A DNA stretch of 13,295 bases, from the NCBI GenBank assembly GCA_031262265.1, contig JAISIB010000108.1, positions 1-13,295 on the forward strand, given 5' to 3'. The notes beneath the pieces are model-generated. The model saw only the letters and a program-made list of their open reading frames with translations. It ran no database searches and was not told the origin of the DNA. This DNA is from Prevotellaceae bacterium. GTDB lineage: Bacteria; Bacteroidota; Bacteroidia; Bacteroidales; Bacteroidaceae. Both the position numbers and the translations under genes were made by a program. Positions 6,981-13,295 of the stretch are shown here, piece by piece (positions within the stretch are counted from its first letter, which is position 1; each line of letters starts with the position of its first letter).

Positions 6981-8088
6981 TGAAGCATATAAAGGCCTGA
7001 CGGTCAACGCCGGCATAGAACAACCAACTTCCGTCAGTCCGTATCTTGTCAAACGCCGCCACCGTCCGACACTGACCGTGTCCGACTACGTGGAAGGTAT
7101 CCGCAAGGGCAATATCACCGTATTGAGTCAAGCGGTCACTTTGGTGGAGAGCGTGCGGCCGGAGCATCAGGCTATTGCGCAGGAGGTCATTGAGAAATGC
7201 TTGCCCTACGCCGGCAACTCCGTGCGCATCGGTATCAGCGGCGTACCGGGAGCAGGCAAAAGCACCTCGATAGACGTCTTCGGACTGCACGTGTTGCAAC
7301 AGGGAGGTAAGTTGGCCGTGTTGGCGATAGACCCGAGCAGCGAACGGAGCAAGGGAAGCATTCTGGGCGACAAGACACGTATGGAAAAACTTTCCGTCCA
7401 TCCCAGTTCGTTTATCCGTCCCAGTCCGTCGGCAGGCTCGTTGGGTGGCGTAGCCCGTAAGACGCGCGAGACGATCATCCTATGCGAAGCGGCCGGATTC
7501 GATAAAATATTCGTAGAGACTGTCGGCGTGGGGCAGAGCGAAACCGCCGTACATTCGATGGTCGATTTCTTTCTGCTGATTCAACTGGCCGGTACGGGCG
7601 ACGAACTGCAAGGTATCAAGCGAGGCATTATGGAAATGGCCGACGCCATCGTGATAAACAAAGCCGACGGCGACAACGTGGAACGCGCTCAGCTCGCGGC
7701 CACGCAATTTCGTAGTGCGCTGCATCTATTTCCGCCTCCCGAGTCCGGTTGGACGCCGCGCGTGATGACTTATTCGGGCTTCTACAACATCGGCGTAGCA
7801 GCCATTTTCGATATGATTGATGAATATTTTGCGTTCGTCCGACAGAACGGATACTTCCGCTATCGCCGCAACGAGCAGAGCAAATACTGGATGTACGAAA
7901 GTATTAACGAACAGCTGCGAGACAGTTTCTATCACAACCCGCTCATCGCCCAAATGCTCGAAGCACAAGAAGAACGGGTACTGCGCGCCGAGATAACCTC
8001 ATTCGTAGCTGCCAGACAGTTGTTAGACACGTATTATAAGGAATTGCAACATGGCACAAGCAAACTACATCGCGCAAATAGAGATTGA
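6958..8088 (+). CDS. meaB: MeaB-type G3E GTPase, chaperone of methylmalonyl-CoA mutase
   Basis: A 376-residue cytoplasmic P-loop GTPase of the MeaB/ArgK (MMAA) family. MeaB protects and reloads adenosylcobalamin in methylmalonyl-CoA mutase, a step of the succinate-propionate route used by Bacteroidales. Motifs are a Walker A GVPGAGKST at residues 95-103, AIDPSS near 123-128, the ETVGVGQSE switch region about 187-195, and the base-specifying NKAD at 234-237. Length and motif spacing fit the family. The C-terminal part (about 290-370) is the helical dimerisation arm. The start at 6958 lies inside the DUF1573 gene; the following Met at 6961 is an equally possible start. No mutase genes are in the window, so the partner enzyme must be elsewhere. 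The 3' end overlaps the ATPase gene by 38 nt, an unusually deep overlap. Confidence 0.95.
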   Translation: MMNHPENSEAYKGLTVNAGIEQPTSVSPYLVKRRHRPTLTVSDYVEGIRKGNITVLSQAVTLVESVRPEHQAIAQEVIEKCLPYAGNSVRIGISGVPGAGKSTSIDVFGLHVLQQGGKLAVLAIDPSSERSKGSILGDKTRMEKLSVHPSSFIRPSPSAGSLGGVARKTRETIILCEAAGFDKIFVETVGVGQSETAVHSMVDFFLLIQLAGTGDELQGIKRGIMEMADAIVINKADGDNVERAQLAATQFRSALHLFPPPESGWTPRVMTYSGFYNIGVAAIFDMIDEYFAFVRQNGYFRYRRNEQSKYWMYESINEQLRDSFYHNPLIAQMLEAQEERVLRAEITSFVAARQLLDTYYKELQHGTSKLHRANRD

Positions 8089-8734
8089 CGGCCTGTGGGG
8101 ACGATACGATGTCCGTTGGCCGTTATATCCGGACGTAAACATCTTGGCCGGAATCAATGGCGTAGGCAAAACTACTATCTTGAATCTGGTTATCCGCTAC
8201 TTGGAAAGCGGCGCGGCCGACCGACCGAAAGGCGTACGCGTCGCCTTTGACCAGACAGACGCCGATACGATTGCGTTCGACGTAATCCGAAACGGACAAG
8301 CAAACAGCGCACGGTTGACCGAATTGGCCGAACAAGTGCTTCCACGTACGATGAGTGACACGAGGAATACGTTTTTCGACATCGTTGACGAACTGTTTCA
8401 TTCGACCCGAAAGAAGATCGACCGAACCGACAACGCCATGGCGTTCGACCAATACGGAATACACTTATCGGCTGTCCAGCTCTCGTCCGGCGAGAGACAA
8501 ATGCTATTCATCTTGTTGACGGTGTTGGCACGCAACGGAGAGCCGTCCGTCTTGCTCATGGACGAACCGGAAGCTTCCCTTCATATCGAATGGCAACAAA
8601 GGCTGATCTCGCTGATACGCACGCTGAACCCTCTTCAACAAGTCATTCTCTCTACCCATTCGCCGGCAGTTGTCATGGAAGGGTGGTTGGATGCCGTCAC
8701 CGAAGTCGGCGATATTGTAACCGAGACAGCGTAG
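8051..8734 (+). CDS. Short ABC-type AAA ATPase, partner of the DUF4435 protein
   Basis: A compact 227-residue ATPase of the ABC/SMC-like class found in OLD, RecF and AriA proteins, without membrane segments. It has a Walker A GINGVGKTT at residues 34-42, a signature loop LSSGERQ at 144-150, a Walker B VLLMDEP at 167-173 (Asp171, Glu172) followed by the D-loop-like EASLH, and a switch His203 in STHSP. Only about 100 residues separate Walker A from the signature, so there is no long coiled coil and little room for an insertion. The start ATG lies 38 nt inside meaB, and the DUF4435 gene begins 1 nt after the stop. Because ATPases of this class commonly regulate a TOPRIM nuclease encoded beside them, I infer that the two form one complex. 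The substrate and trigger are unknown. It could equally be a housekeeping DNA- or RNA-handling ATPase. Confidence 0.85.
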   Translation: MAQANYIAQIEIDGLWGRYDVRWPLYPDVNILAGINGVGKTTILNLVIRYLESGAADRPKGVRVAFDQTDADTIAFDVIRNGQANSARLTELAEQVLPRTMSDTRNTFFDIVDELFHSTRKKIDRTDNAMAFDQYGIHLSAVQLSSGERQMLFILLTVLARNGEPSVLLMDEPEASLHIEWQQRLISLIRTLNPLQQVILSTHSPAVVMEGWLDAVTEVGDIVTETA

Positions 8735-8735
8735 T

Positions 8736-9743
8736 ATGGCACAACGACTGAGCGAAAATATCACTTCCGGTTATTTGGATGCCGCACACCGTATGTTGCC
8801 CCAACGACGTAAGCGGCGCATCGTGGCCTACGTGGAAAGCTACGATGACATCGCCTTCTGGAAACCGATTTTGGATGAATTTGAAACGGACGAGTTCTAT
8901 TTCCAACTGATGCTACCGTCGGCACGCACGTTGACAAAGGGAAAGAAGTCTGTGCTACTCAATACGCTAAATCCAAACGAATTGGGACGTAGCCTGATAG
9001 CCTGCGTAGACAGCGATCTGGATTTCTTGCTACAAGGTTCTACGGCCACGTCGCGCAAACTTAACGAGAATAACTACGTATTCCAGACCTATTCCTACGC
9101 TATTGAGAACTATCGCTGCTACGCCGGCAACCTGCACAACGTCTGCGTAGAGGCTACGCTCAACGACAAGCATCTGGTTGATTTCGAGCAGTTGATGACT
9201 ATGTACTCGGAAGCCGTATATCCGCTATTCCTCTGGATGATTTACTTCTATCGCCGTCACGATACCGATACGTTCCCCATGTGTAGGTTCAACGATATTA
9301 CCCGTATCCGCCATATCAACTTGCACGATCCGGACGCTGCCATCGAAGACGTTCGCCGCCGTGTCAATCACTCATTGGCCGATTTGGAACGAAAATATCT
9401 GAGGGAGAAAAATAACGTAGAGGCTTTGGGAAAAGAATTAGAAGCTTTGGGGTTGAAACCGGATACGACGTACTTGTACATACAAGGACATCACCTGCAA
9501 GACAACGTCGTCATGAAAATGTTGGTACCGGTGTGCACCGTGTTACGTCGCGAGCGCGAAGACCAGATCAAGCAATTGGCCGAGCACCATACCCAGTATC
9601 ACAACGAACTGGTCGCCTACCAACACACGATGGAAGGGGTCGGACAAGTGCTGCGCCGCACCGTCGGTTACAAAGAATTGTTCCACTACCAATGGCTACG
9701 CCGCGACTTGCAACGATTCGCCACGGAACAACAGAAGAGATGA
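8736..9743 (+). CDS. DUF4435 protein, TOPRIM-like putative nuclease
   Basis: A 335-residue cytoplasmic protein that I place in DUF4435, a TOPRIM-related family that includes AriB of the PARIS anti-phage system. Family-like marks are RRIVAYVESYDDIAFW (residues 28-42, Glu34) and LIACVDSDLDFLL (87-99, Asp92, Asp94 and Asp96). These are the expected spacing and order of the TOPRIM acidic triad (E ... DxD) that binds the metal ions. A middle block VFQTYSYAIENY (near 110-121) is also typical. The C-terminal half is charged and helical (LADLERKYLREKNNVEALGK from about 215, then a coiled-coil-like stretch after 270). It follows the ATPase gene by 1 nt. Inferred role: nucleolytic effector held or triggered by the ATPase. 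Nuclease activity is not proven by these residues, and some DUF4435 proteins are uncharacterised. Confidence 0.75.
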   Translation: MAQRLSENITSGYLDAAHRMLPQRRKRRIVAYVESYDDIAFWKPILDEFETDEFYFQLMLPSARTLTKGKKSVLLNTLNPNELGRSLIACVDSDLDFLLQGSTATSRKLNENNYVFQTYSYAIENYRCYAGNLHNVCVEATLNDKHLVDFEQLMTMYSEAVYPLFLWMIYFYRRHDTDTFPMCRFNDITRIRHINLHDPDAAIEDVRRRVNHSLADLERKYLREKNNVEALGKELEALGLKPDTTYLYIQGHHLQDNVVMKMLVPVCTVLRREREDQIKQLAEHHTQYHNELVAYQHTMEGVGQVLRRTVGYKELFHYQWLRRDLQRFATEQQKR

Positions 9744-9758
9744 TTAAAAGACCAATAT

Positions 9759-11069
9759 ATGATAACCGTATTACTTGACTTGAACATACATCATTGGCTG
9801 ATGCACATGGGTATGAGTGTCGATGCAGCCAATTTCTTAGGCGTACTGGTAGCAATCATCTTGATAACGATTGCGGCCGTTTGCATCGGCAGACCGGTGG
9901 TAGAATTGGGCAGTAAACTGATCACTCGCCTGACCAGAAAGAGTAAAGCCGAATGGGACGACGTCATCTTTGCGCCGTCCGTCACCCGACGGGTGTTGGC
10001 ATTGGCCACGCCTATACTCATATACGTCTGCCTGCCTATCGCTTTCATAGGACTTGACATAGACGCCATCAGCGAGGCCGATCGGCAATCGCTGAGCAGC
10101 ATACATGCATTCTTGCAGCACTTATGTCTCGTTATCATCGTTTTGATGATCTCGCATGCACTGGCCGGCATGCTGAACGGTATAGACAATATTTACCAGA
10201 AAAGAGACGTCTATCAGATGCATCCCATCAAGGGAATCATACAAACCGTGCAGCTGCTTATCTATCTGGTAGCCGTCATCATTGCCATTAGCATTTTGGT
10301 ACAGGAAAGTCCTATCGCGCTACTGACCGGCTTGGGAGCGGCGGCGGCCGTACTGATGTTGGTATTCCAAGACACGATACTGGGATTCGTATCAGGCTTT
10401 CAGCTTTCGTTGAACAAGATGCTACGCGTGGGCGACTGGATTACGATGAACAAATACGGCGTAGACGGTACCGTCATTGAAATCGGGCTGAACGCCGTAA
10501 AGGTACAAAACTTCGACAACACGATTCTGACGCTACCGCCGACCACGTTGATGCGCGAGTCGTTCCAGAATTGGCGCGGCATGAGCGAATCGGGCGGGCG
10601 GCGCGTCAAGCGTTCGGTCTATCTGGATATGCAGAGCGTAAAGTTCTGTACGTCCGAGATGTTGGAACGCTACAAAAGAGTACACCTCCTTTCTGCCTAT
10701 CTCGACGGTAAGGAGCAAGAGGTAAAGACTTACAATCAATCGCACTCCATCGACGAGACGGTACTCGTCAACGGGCGGCATCAGACCAACTTGGGCGTGC
10801 TGCGTGCCTACCTGTCCAATTATCTGATGAAACATCCGTTGGTCAACCACACGATGACTTGCATGGTGAGACAACTGCAACCGACCGAACTCGGCTTGCC
10901 GTTGGAATTGTATTTCTTCACCAGTACCACCGTGTGGGAAGACTATGAGAGCATCATGGCCGACGTATTTGATCATGTGATAGCCGTCGTGCCGTATTTC
11001 GACTTGCAAGTCTTCCAGAATCCTTCGGGTGCCGACATGCGCTCATTCAACCATAATTTTCAATCATAA
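9759..11069 (+). CDS. MscS-family mechanosensitive channel (YbdG-like)
   Basis: A 436-residue inner-membrane channel of the small-conductance mechanosensitive (MscS) family, which releases solutes when turgor rises. About five hydrophobic segments are visible, near residues 27-45, 74-96, 118-140, 165-185 and 190-215. The last is the Ala/Gly-rich pore helix (LLTGLGAAAAVLMLVFQDTI) followed by the conserved GFVSGFQLSLNKMLRVGDWI entry to the beta domain. VDGTVIEIGLNAVKVQNFDN is the MscS beta-domain signature. The large C-terminal cytoplasmic part after about 285 and the overall size fit YbdG-type members (about 415 residues) better than E. coli MscS itself (286). It begins 15 nt after the DUF4435 stop, and the nucleotidyltransferase follows after 14 nt, so it shares their transcript. 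Confidence 0.92.
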   Translation: MITVLLDLNIHHWLMHMGMSVDAANFLGVLVAIILITIAAVCIGRPVVELGSKLITRLTRKSKAEWDDVIFAPSVTRRVLALATPILIYVCLPIAFIGLDIDAISEADRQSLSSIHAFLQHLCLVIIVLMISHALAGMLNGIDNIYQKRDVYQMHPIKGIIQTVQLLIYLVAVIIAISILVQESPIALLTGLGAAAAVLMLVFQDTILGFVSGFQLSLNKMLRVGDWITMNKYGVDGTVIEIGLNAVKVQNFDNTILTLPPTTLMRESFQNWRGMSESGGRRVKRSVYLDMQSVKFCTSEMLERYKRVHLLSAYLDGKEQEVKTYNQSHSIDETVLVNGRHQTNLGVLRAYLSNYLMKHPLVNHTMTCMVRQLQPTELGLPLELYFFTSTTVWEDYESIMADVFDHVIAVVPYFDLQVFQNPSGADMRSFNHNFQS

Positions 11070-11083
11070 CCATCGTAAAAACA

Positions 11084-11986
11084 ATGAAACCGACTCTACT
11101 AATCCTCGCCGCCGGCATGGGAAGCCGCTACGGAGGCATGAAACAACTGGACGGACTGGGTCCCAACGGTGAAACTATCATGGATTATTCCATCTTCGAC
11201 GCCATACGTGCCGGATTCGGCAAAGTGGTGTTCGTCATTCGCAAAGATTTTGAACAAGACTTTCGGGAGAAGATAGTAAGCAAATACGCAAACCACATTC
11301 CCGTCGAGGTCGTTTTCCAATCGTTGGATAAACTGCCGGTCGGATTTTCCGTACCCGAAGGACGCGCCAAACCGTGGGGAACCAACCATGCCCTGATGAT
11401 GGGAGCCACCGCCATTCACGAACCGTTTGCGGCCATCAACGCCGATGATTTCTACGGGCGTGACAGCTTCGCCGTGCTCGGCAAATACTTGGCCGACATG
11501 GAAGGTAAACACAACGATTACTGTATGGTAGGGTTCCGTGTCGGCAACACGCTGAGCGAAAGCGGTAGCGTGGCTCGCGGCGTCTGTGAGACCAACGCCG
11601 ACGGCTATTTGACGACCGTCGTCGAACGTACGGCTATCGAACGTATCAACGGAGAAATCGTCTTCAAGGACGAAACGGATACCACCGTCGTGTTGGAAGA
11701 GAATACGCCCGTATCCATGAACATGTGGGGATTCACGCCCGAGTACTTCGACTATTCGGACAGCTACTTTGCCGATTTCCTCCGCGACAACCAAACCAAT
11801 TTGAAGGCCGAGTTTTATATCCCGCTGATGGTCAACAAGCTCATCACCGACGGAACCGCCCGCGTGAAGGTTCTCGACACGACTTCCAAGTGGTTTGGCG
11901 TCACCTATGCCGCCGATCGTCCGGGCGTAGTCGCCAAGATTCACGAGTTGATAGCCGCCGGAGAATATCCCGACAAGCTGTTTTGA
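11084..11986 (+). CDS. Sugar-phosphate nucleotidyltransferase (NTP_transferase family)
   Basis: A 300-residue cytoplasmic enzyme of the GT-A-fold nucleotidyltransferase family, which makes NDP-sugars from a sugar 1-phosphate and an NTP. The N-terminus LILAAGMGSRYGGMKQLDGL (residues 5-24) holds the nucleotide-binding G-x-G-x-R motif and following Lys. AKPWGTNHALM (near 97) is the base/phosphate-contact block. INADDFYG (near 119) carries the metal-binding Asp pair. The C-terminal half (SMNMWGFTP, EFYIPLMVN, WFGVTYAADR) is typical of the hypothetical Bacteroidetes subgroup rather than of RmlA or GalU proper. The sugar is not deducible. It closes the six-gene cluster. The link to the exported DUF1573 protein or the channel is only positional. 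Confidence 0.85.
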   Translation: MKPTLLILAAGMGSRYGGMKQLDGLGPNGETIMDYSIFDAIRAGFGKVVFVIRKDFEQDFREKIVSKYANHIPVEVVFQSLDKLPVGFSVPEGRAKPWGTNHALMMGATAIHEPFAAINADDFYGRDSFAVLGKYLADMEGKHNDYCMVGFRVGNTLSESGSVARGVCETNADGYLTTVVERTAIERINGEIVFKDETDTTVVLEENTPVSMNMWGFTPEYFDYSDSYFADFLRDNQTNLKAEFYIPLMVNKLITDGTARVKVLDTTSKWFGVTYAADRPGVVAKIHELIAAGEYPDKLF

Positions 11987-12027
11987 GAGAGGAAAGAGTC
12001 CTATATATTTTATGGATAACGAAAATC

Positions 12028-12053
12028 TTCTTGTATACTTTTGTCAACAAGAA
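12028..12053. terminator. Weak hairpin between convergent genes
   Basis: TTCTTGT (12028-12034) pairs with ACAAGAA (12047-12053) around a 12-nt loop, in the 83-nt gap between the nucleotidyltransferase and the oppositely oriented DUF2752 gene. There is no strong U tract on either side, so termination is only suggested by position. The loop also contains TACTTTTG, which fits the -7 consensus on the plus strand but has no gene ahead of it. Confidence 0.25.
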
Positions 12054-12069
12054 TCGTCCGACTATTCTT

Positions 12070-12453
12070 TCATCCCATGTTACGTAGCAGCCAAAACATA
12101 AGAATGACTACCAGTAGGATAGCGATCGCGTGCTGCCCGTAGAGCCGCTTACGCCATACCAACAAGAGTTCGCTCGGTTTTTTTATAAACTCGAAGACTA
12201 AAGCAAGCAACACGTAAGGGATGGCCAAGACCATGAGTGCGTTCGAACGAAAGGCATCAACAAGATGTCCGTTCAACAGATGATGTATCGCTCGTTGCGA
12301 CCCGCAACCCGGACAGTCGTAGCCAGTCAACGACTTGAACGGACATTTCGGAAACCAAGTATGCCGCATGGGATCGTAGCTGGCGTACAAGCCGACCAAT
12401 AGACAAAGACCGAGAACGATGATACACCCGTAAACGATTCGTTGTCTATGCAT
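12070..12453 (-). CDS. DUF2752 small membrane protein
   Basis: A 127-residue membrane protein of the DUF2752 family, function unknown. It has a hydrophobic N-terminal segment (about 8-24), then the family core CPFKSLTGYDCPGCGSQRA with three conserved cysteines and HHLLNGHLVDAFRSNAL. Hydrophobic stretches follow at about 72-88 and 107-122. I chose the ATG at 12453 rather than the GTG two codons upstream, because the ATG overlaps the stop of the CD225 gene by one base (TAATG), a coupled stop-start. DUF2752 is often encoded beside CD225 or TM2-domain proteins, which suggests a shared but undefined membrane role. The Cys-rich core could bind a metal; this is inference. It faces the nucleotidyltransferase tail to tail. 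Confidence 0.85.
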   Translation of the reverse strand: MHRQRIVYGCIIVLGLCLLVGLYASYDPMRHTWFPKCPFKSLTGYDCPGCGSQRAIHHLLNGHLVDAFRSNALMVLAIPYVLLALVFEFIKKPSELLLVWRKRLYGQHAIAILLVVILMFWLLRNMG

Positions 12454-12815
12454 TACCACCCGAGTGCACTACCGAATAGAGCAACTCCCCAGACAATATA
12501 TATAAGCATATAGATGAACATCCATCCGAGTCCTACGGCAAAGGCAATCCATGTCCAGCGGCGTGCATTGTCGGAAGCCCGCTGTGCCCCTTCCATATCT
12601 CCTGCATAAAAACGAGATTCCACTCGACTCGCATTTACAATGCCTACGATGCCGAACGGCAGACAACAAAAGATGGTTGTCAAGATAGACCATGCCAAAT
12701 AACTCTTAGGTGGTTGACTGGCAGCAGTGGCCGGTTTTTCGGTAGTACTTGCCCCGCACTTGAGGCAGATTACTGCATTCTCGGAGATTTCGGCTCCGCA
12801 ATTCTTACAAAACAT
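12453..12815 (-). CDS. Zinc-ribbon CD225/dispanin-family membrane protein
   Basis: A 120-residue small membrane protein. Residues 1-22 form a zinc ribbon with two CxxC knuckles (Cys3, Cys6, Cys17, Cys20). A short Ser/Pro/Thr-rich linker (22-37) follows, then the CD225/dispanin domain. That domain has a first, partly re-entrant hydrophobic helix YLAWSILTTIFCCLPFGIVG (39-58), the conserved basic loop with NASRVESRFYAGDMEGAQRA (61-80) and SDNARRW (81-87), and a second transmembrane helix (about 88-116). CD225 also includes the eukaryotic IFITM proteins; bacterial members are mostly uncharacterised. It is first in a two-gene minus-strand unit with the DUF2752 gene and has a well-formed promoter 40 nt upstream. 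Its job cannot be stated from sequence. Confidence 0.88.
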   Translation of the reverse strand: MFCKNCGAEISENAVICLKCGASTTEKPATAASQPPKSYLAWSILTTIFCCLPFGIVGIVNASRVESRFYAGDMEGAQRASDNARRWTWIAFAVGLGWMFIYMLIYIVWGVALFGSALGW

Positions 12816-12852
12816 GATTTTTCGATTATTAGATTGTGATAGTTATTTTGTG

Positions 12853-12882
12853 CAAATATAAGCATATCTTCGTGGATTACAA
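12853..12882 (-). promoter_or_regulatory. Complete Bacteroidetes promoter for the CD225-DUF2752 pair
   Basis: On the minus strand a TTG -33 element (12882-12880) is followed after exactly 19 nt by the -7 box TATATTTG (12860-12853). Both elements and the spacing match the Bacteroidetes primary sigma consensus. The start codon at 12815 is 37 nt downstream. This is the best-formed promoter in the window. Confidence 0.8.
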
Positions 12883-12983
12883 GTAGTTCTACCATTTTTC
12901 TCATACTTCGTATAGTTGTTCAACGATCAAATGTACTTTGTTCATCAGGCGCAACAGCATGTTTGTACTCGTTTCTCATGACA

Positions 12984-12991
12984 CAAAGATA
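12984..12991 (-). promoter_or_regulatory. Second minus-strand -7 box, TATCTTTG
   Basis: An exact TATCTTTG box lies on the minus strand about 170 nt upstream of the CD225 start. Transcription would begin near 12977, where the sequence also reads ATG and opens a 19-codon frame ending in TGA. I see no -33 match. It could give a second, long-leader transcript of the CD225 pair or a separate small RNA. Confidence 0.4.
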
Positions 12992-13118
12992 CGAAATTTT
13001 CCCCGAATTTCATTATAGTTTTTCTTGAATTATCATCGAAAATACCCCATTCCATCGAGAAAATGAGCGGCTCGACACGGACGACGGCCAACGAAGATAG
13101 AAGCACATACGGGTGAAC

Positions 13119-13153
13119 TACGCGCACGCGTATATACGTACACGTCACACACG
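13119..13153. other. Alternating pyrimidine-purine tract (Z-DNA-prone)
   Basis: Positions 13119-13145 alternate pyrimidine and purine without exception for 27 nt, mixing CG, CA, TA and AC steps. After one break, 8 more alternating bases follow to 13153. Such tracts favour left-handed Z-DNA under negative supercoiling. There is no gene over it. Confidence 0.6.
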
Positions 13154-13167
13154 GAAACCCCATGAGA

Positions 13168-13220
13168 GGGTTGTGTGTATTAGTTAGACGGGAATCCGGT
13201 CTAATTAATACACACAACCC
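13168..13220. repeat. 22-bp inverted repeat with 9-nt loop
   Basis: The arm 13168-13189 (GGGTTGTGTGTATTAG...) pairs with 13199-13220 over 22 positions with a single G-T wobble. The loop is 13190-13198. As RNA or extruded DNA it would be very stable. Neither side carries a U tract, so it is not a standard intrinsic terminator. It could be a protein-binding palindrome, an element end, a processed RNA hairpin or a factor-assisted terminator for a gene beyond the window edge. Confidence 0.8.
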
Positions 13221-13295
13221 CTTATATGTCCTTAGGAAAAATTATTTTTAGCAACACCCGAACCCCGTGTTTACAATGATTACCAGATAGTTAAG

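Larger units (their letters stand above)
12816..13295. other. Gene-free 480-base right end
   Basis: No recognisable gene is present. The stretch holds two minus-strand promoter-like sites, the Z-DNA-prone tract and the large inverted repeat. A 90-codon minus-strand frame (12945-13217) crosses all of these elements and has a low-complexity, valine- and cysteine-rich translation without family features, so I do not call it. The last 70 bases are A/T-rich and then C-rich without a tRNA fold that I can support. Confidence 0.5.

Noticed and set aside
11099..11944. 281-codon minus-strand ORF opposite the nucleotidyltransferase
   Set aside because: It is the antisense shadow of a well-supported enzyme gene, and its translation lacks family motifs.
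12945..13217. 90-codon minus-strand ORF at the right end
   Set aside because: It runs through the inverted repeat, the Z-DNA-prone tract and a promoter box, and the translation shows no protein-like pattern.
13168..13220. Integron attC-like site
   Set aside because: The GTTAGAC-like motif sits next to the loop rather than at the outer ends, and the arms lack the unpaired extrahelical bases of attC sites.
13240..13295. Possible tRNA-like T arm on the minus strand (GGGGTTCGGG)
   Set aside because: No matching acceptor, anticodon or D arm can be folded in the available sequence, and the T loop is not canonical.

Overview
The window looks like Bacteroidales chromosome, possibly Tannerella- or Porphyromonas-like, although the genus is a guess. 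The evidence is: several TAnnTTTG-type -7 promoter boxes (the Bacteroidetes primary sigma consensus), few Shine-Dalgarno sequences, and families typical of the group (DUF1573, 3-keto-disaccharide hydrolase/DUF1080, GH43, zinc-ribbon CD225 with DUF2752, MeaB). By eye the GH43-to-nucleotidyltransferase part is richer in G+C than the first 3.3 kb, but I have not counted it.

Left end (1-932). A RelE/YafQ-type toxin gene is broken by a frameshift at a run of eight T; the missing C-terminus lies intact in the next frame. A gene-free stretch follows with three copies of a 14-mer at about 33-nt spacing. After that comes a roughly 200-nt sequence that folds into one long, irregular, largely self-complementary hairpin with a U-rich 3' end. 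It has the shape of a 6S-like regulatory RNA, but the identification rests on shape alone.

Surface polymer module (933-3327). An MBOAT membrane O-acyltransferase is followed after 1 nt by a membrane-anchored SGNH-like protein. This is the usual two-part arrangement of extracytoplasmic polysaccharide O-acetylation systems. Next, behind its own TATCTTTG box, is a glycan-degradation pair (3453-5670): a DUF1080/3-keto-disaccharide hydrolase and an exported GH43 glycosidase, closed by a clear intrinsic terminator.

Six-gene cluster (5892-11986). A DUF1573 exported protein, MeaB GTPase, a short ABC-type AAA ATPase, a DUF4435 TOPRIM-like protein, an MscS-family channel and a nucleotidyltransferase are packed with overlaps or gaps of 1-15 nt, behind one TATCTTTG box. 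The ATPase and DUF4435 proteins have the composition of the PARIS (AriA/AriB) and OLD-type ATPase-TOPRIM defence systems. They are embedded by overlap in a metabolic and stress operon rather than sitting in a mobile island. This pair and the hairpin RNA are the two most interesting items.

Right end (12070-13295). A minus-strand pair, a zinc-ribbon CD225 membrane protein and a DUF2752 membrane protein, overlaps by one nucleotide (TAATG) and has a well-spaced promoter. Upstream lie a further minus-strand TATCTTTG box, an alternating pyrimidine-purine (Z-DNA-prone) tract, and a nearly perfect 22-bp inverted repeat. No gene is recognisable in the last 480 bases.
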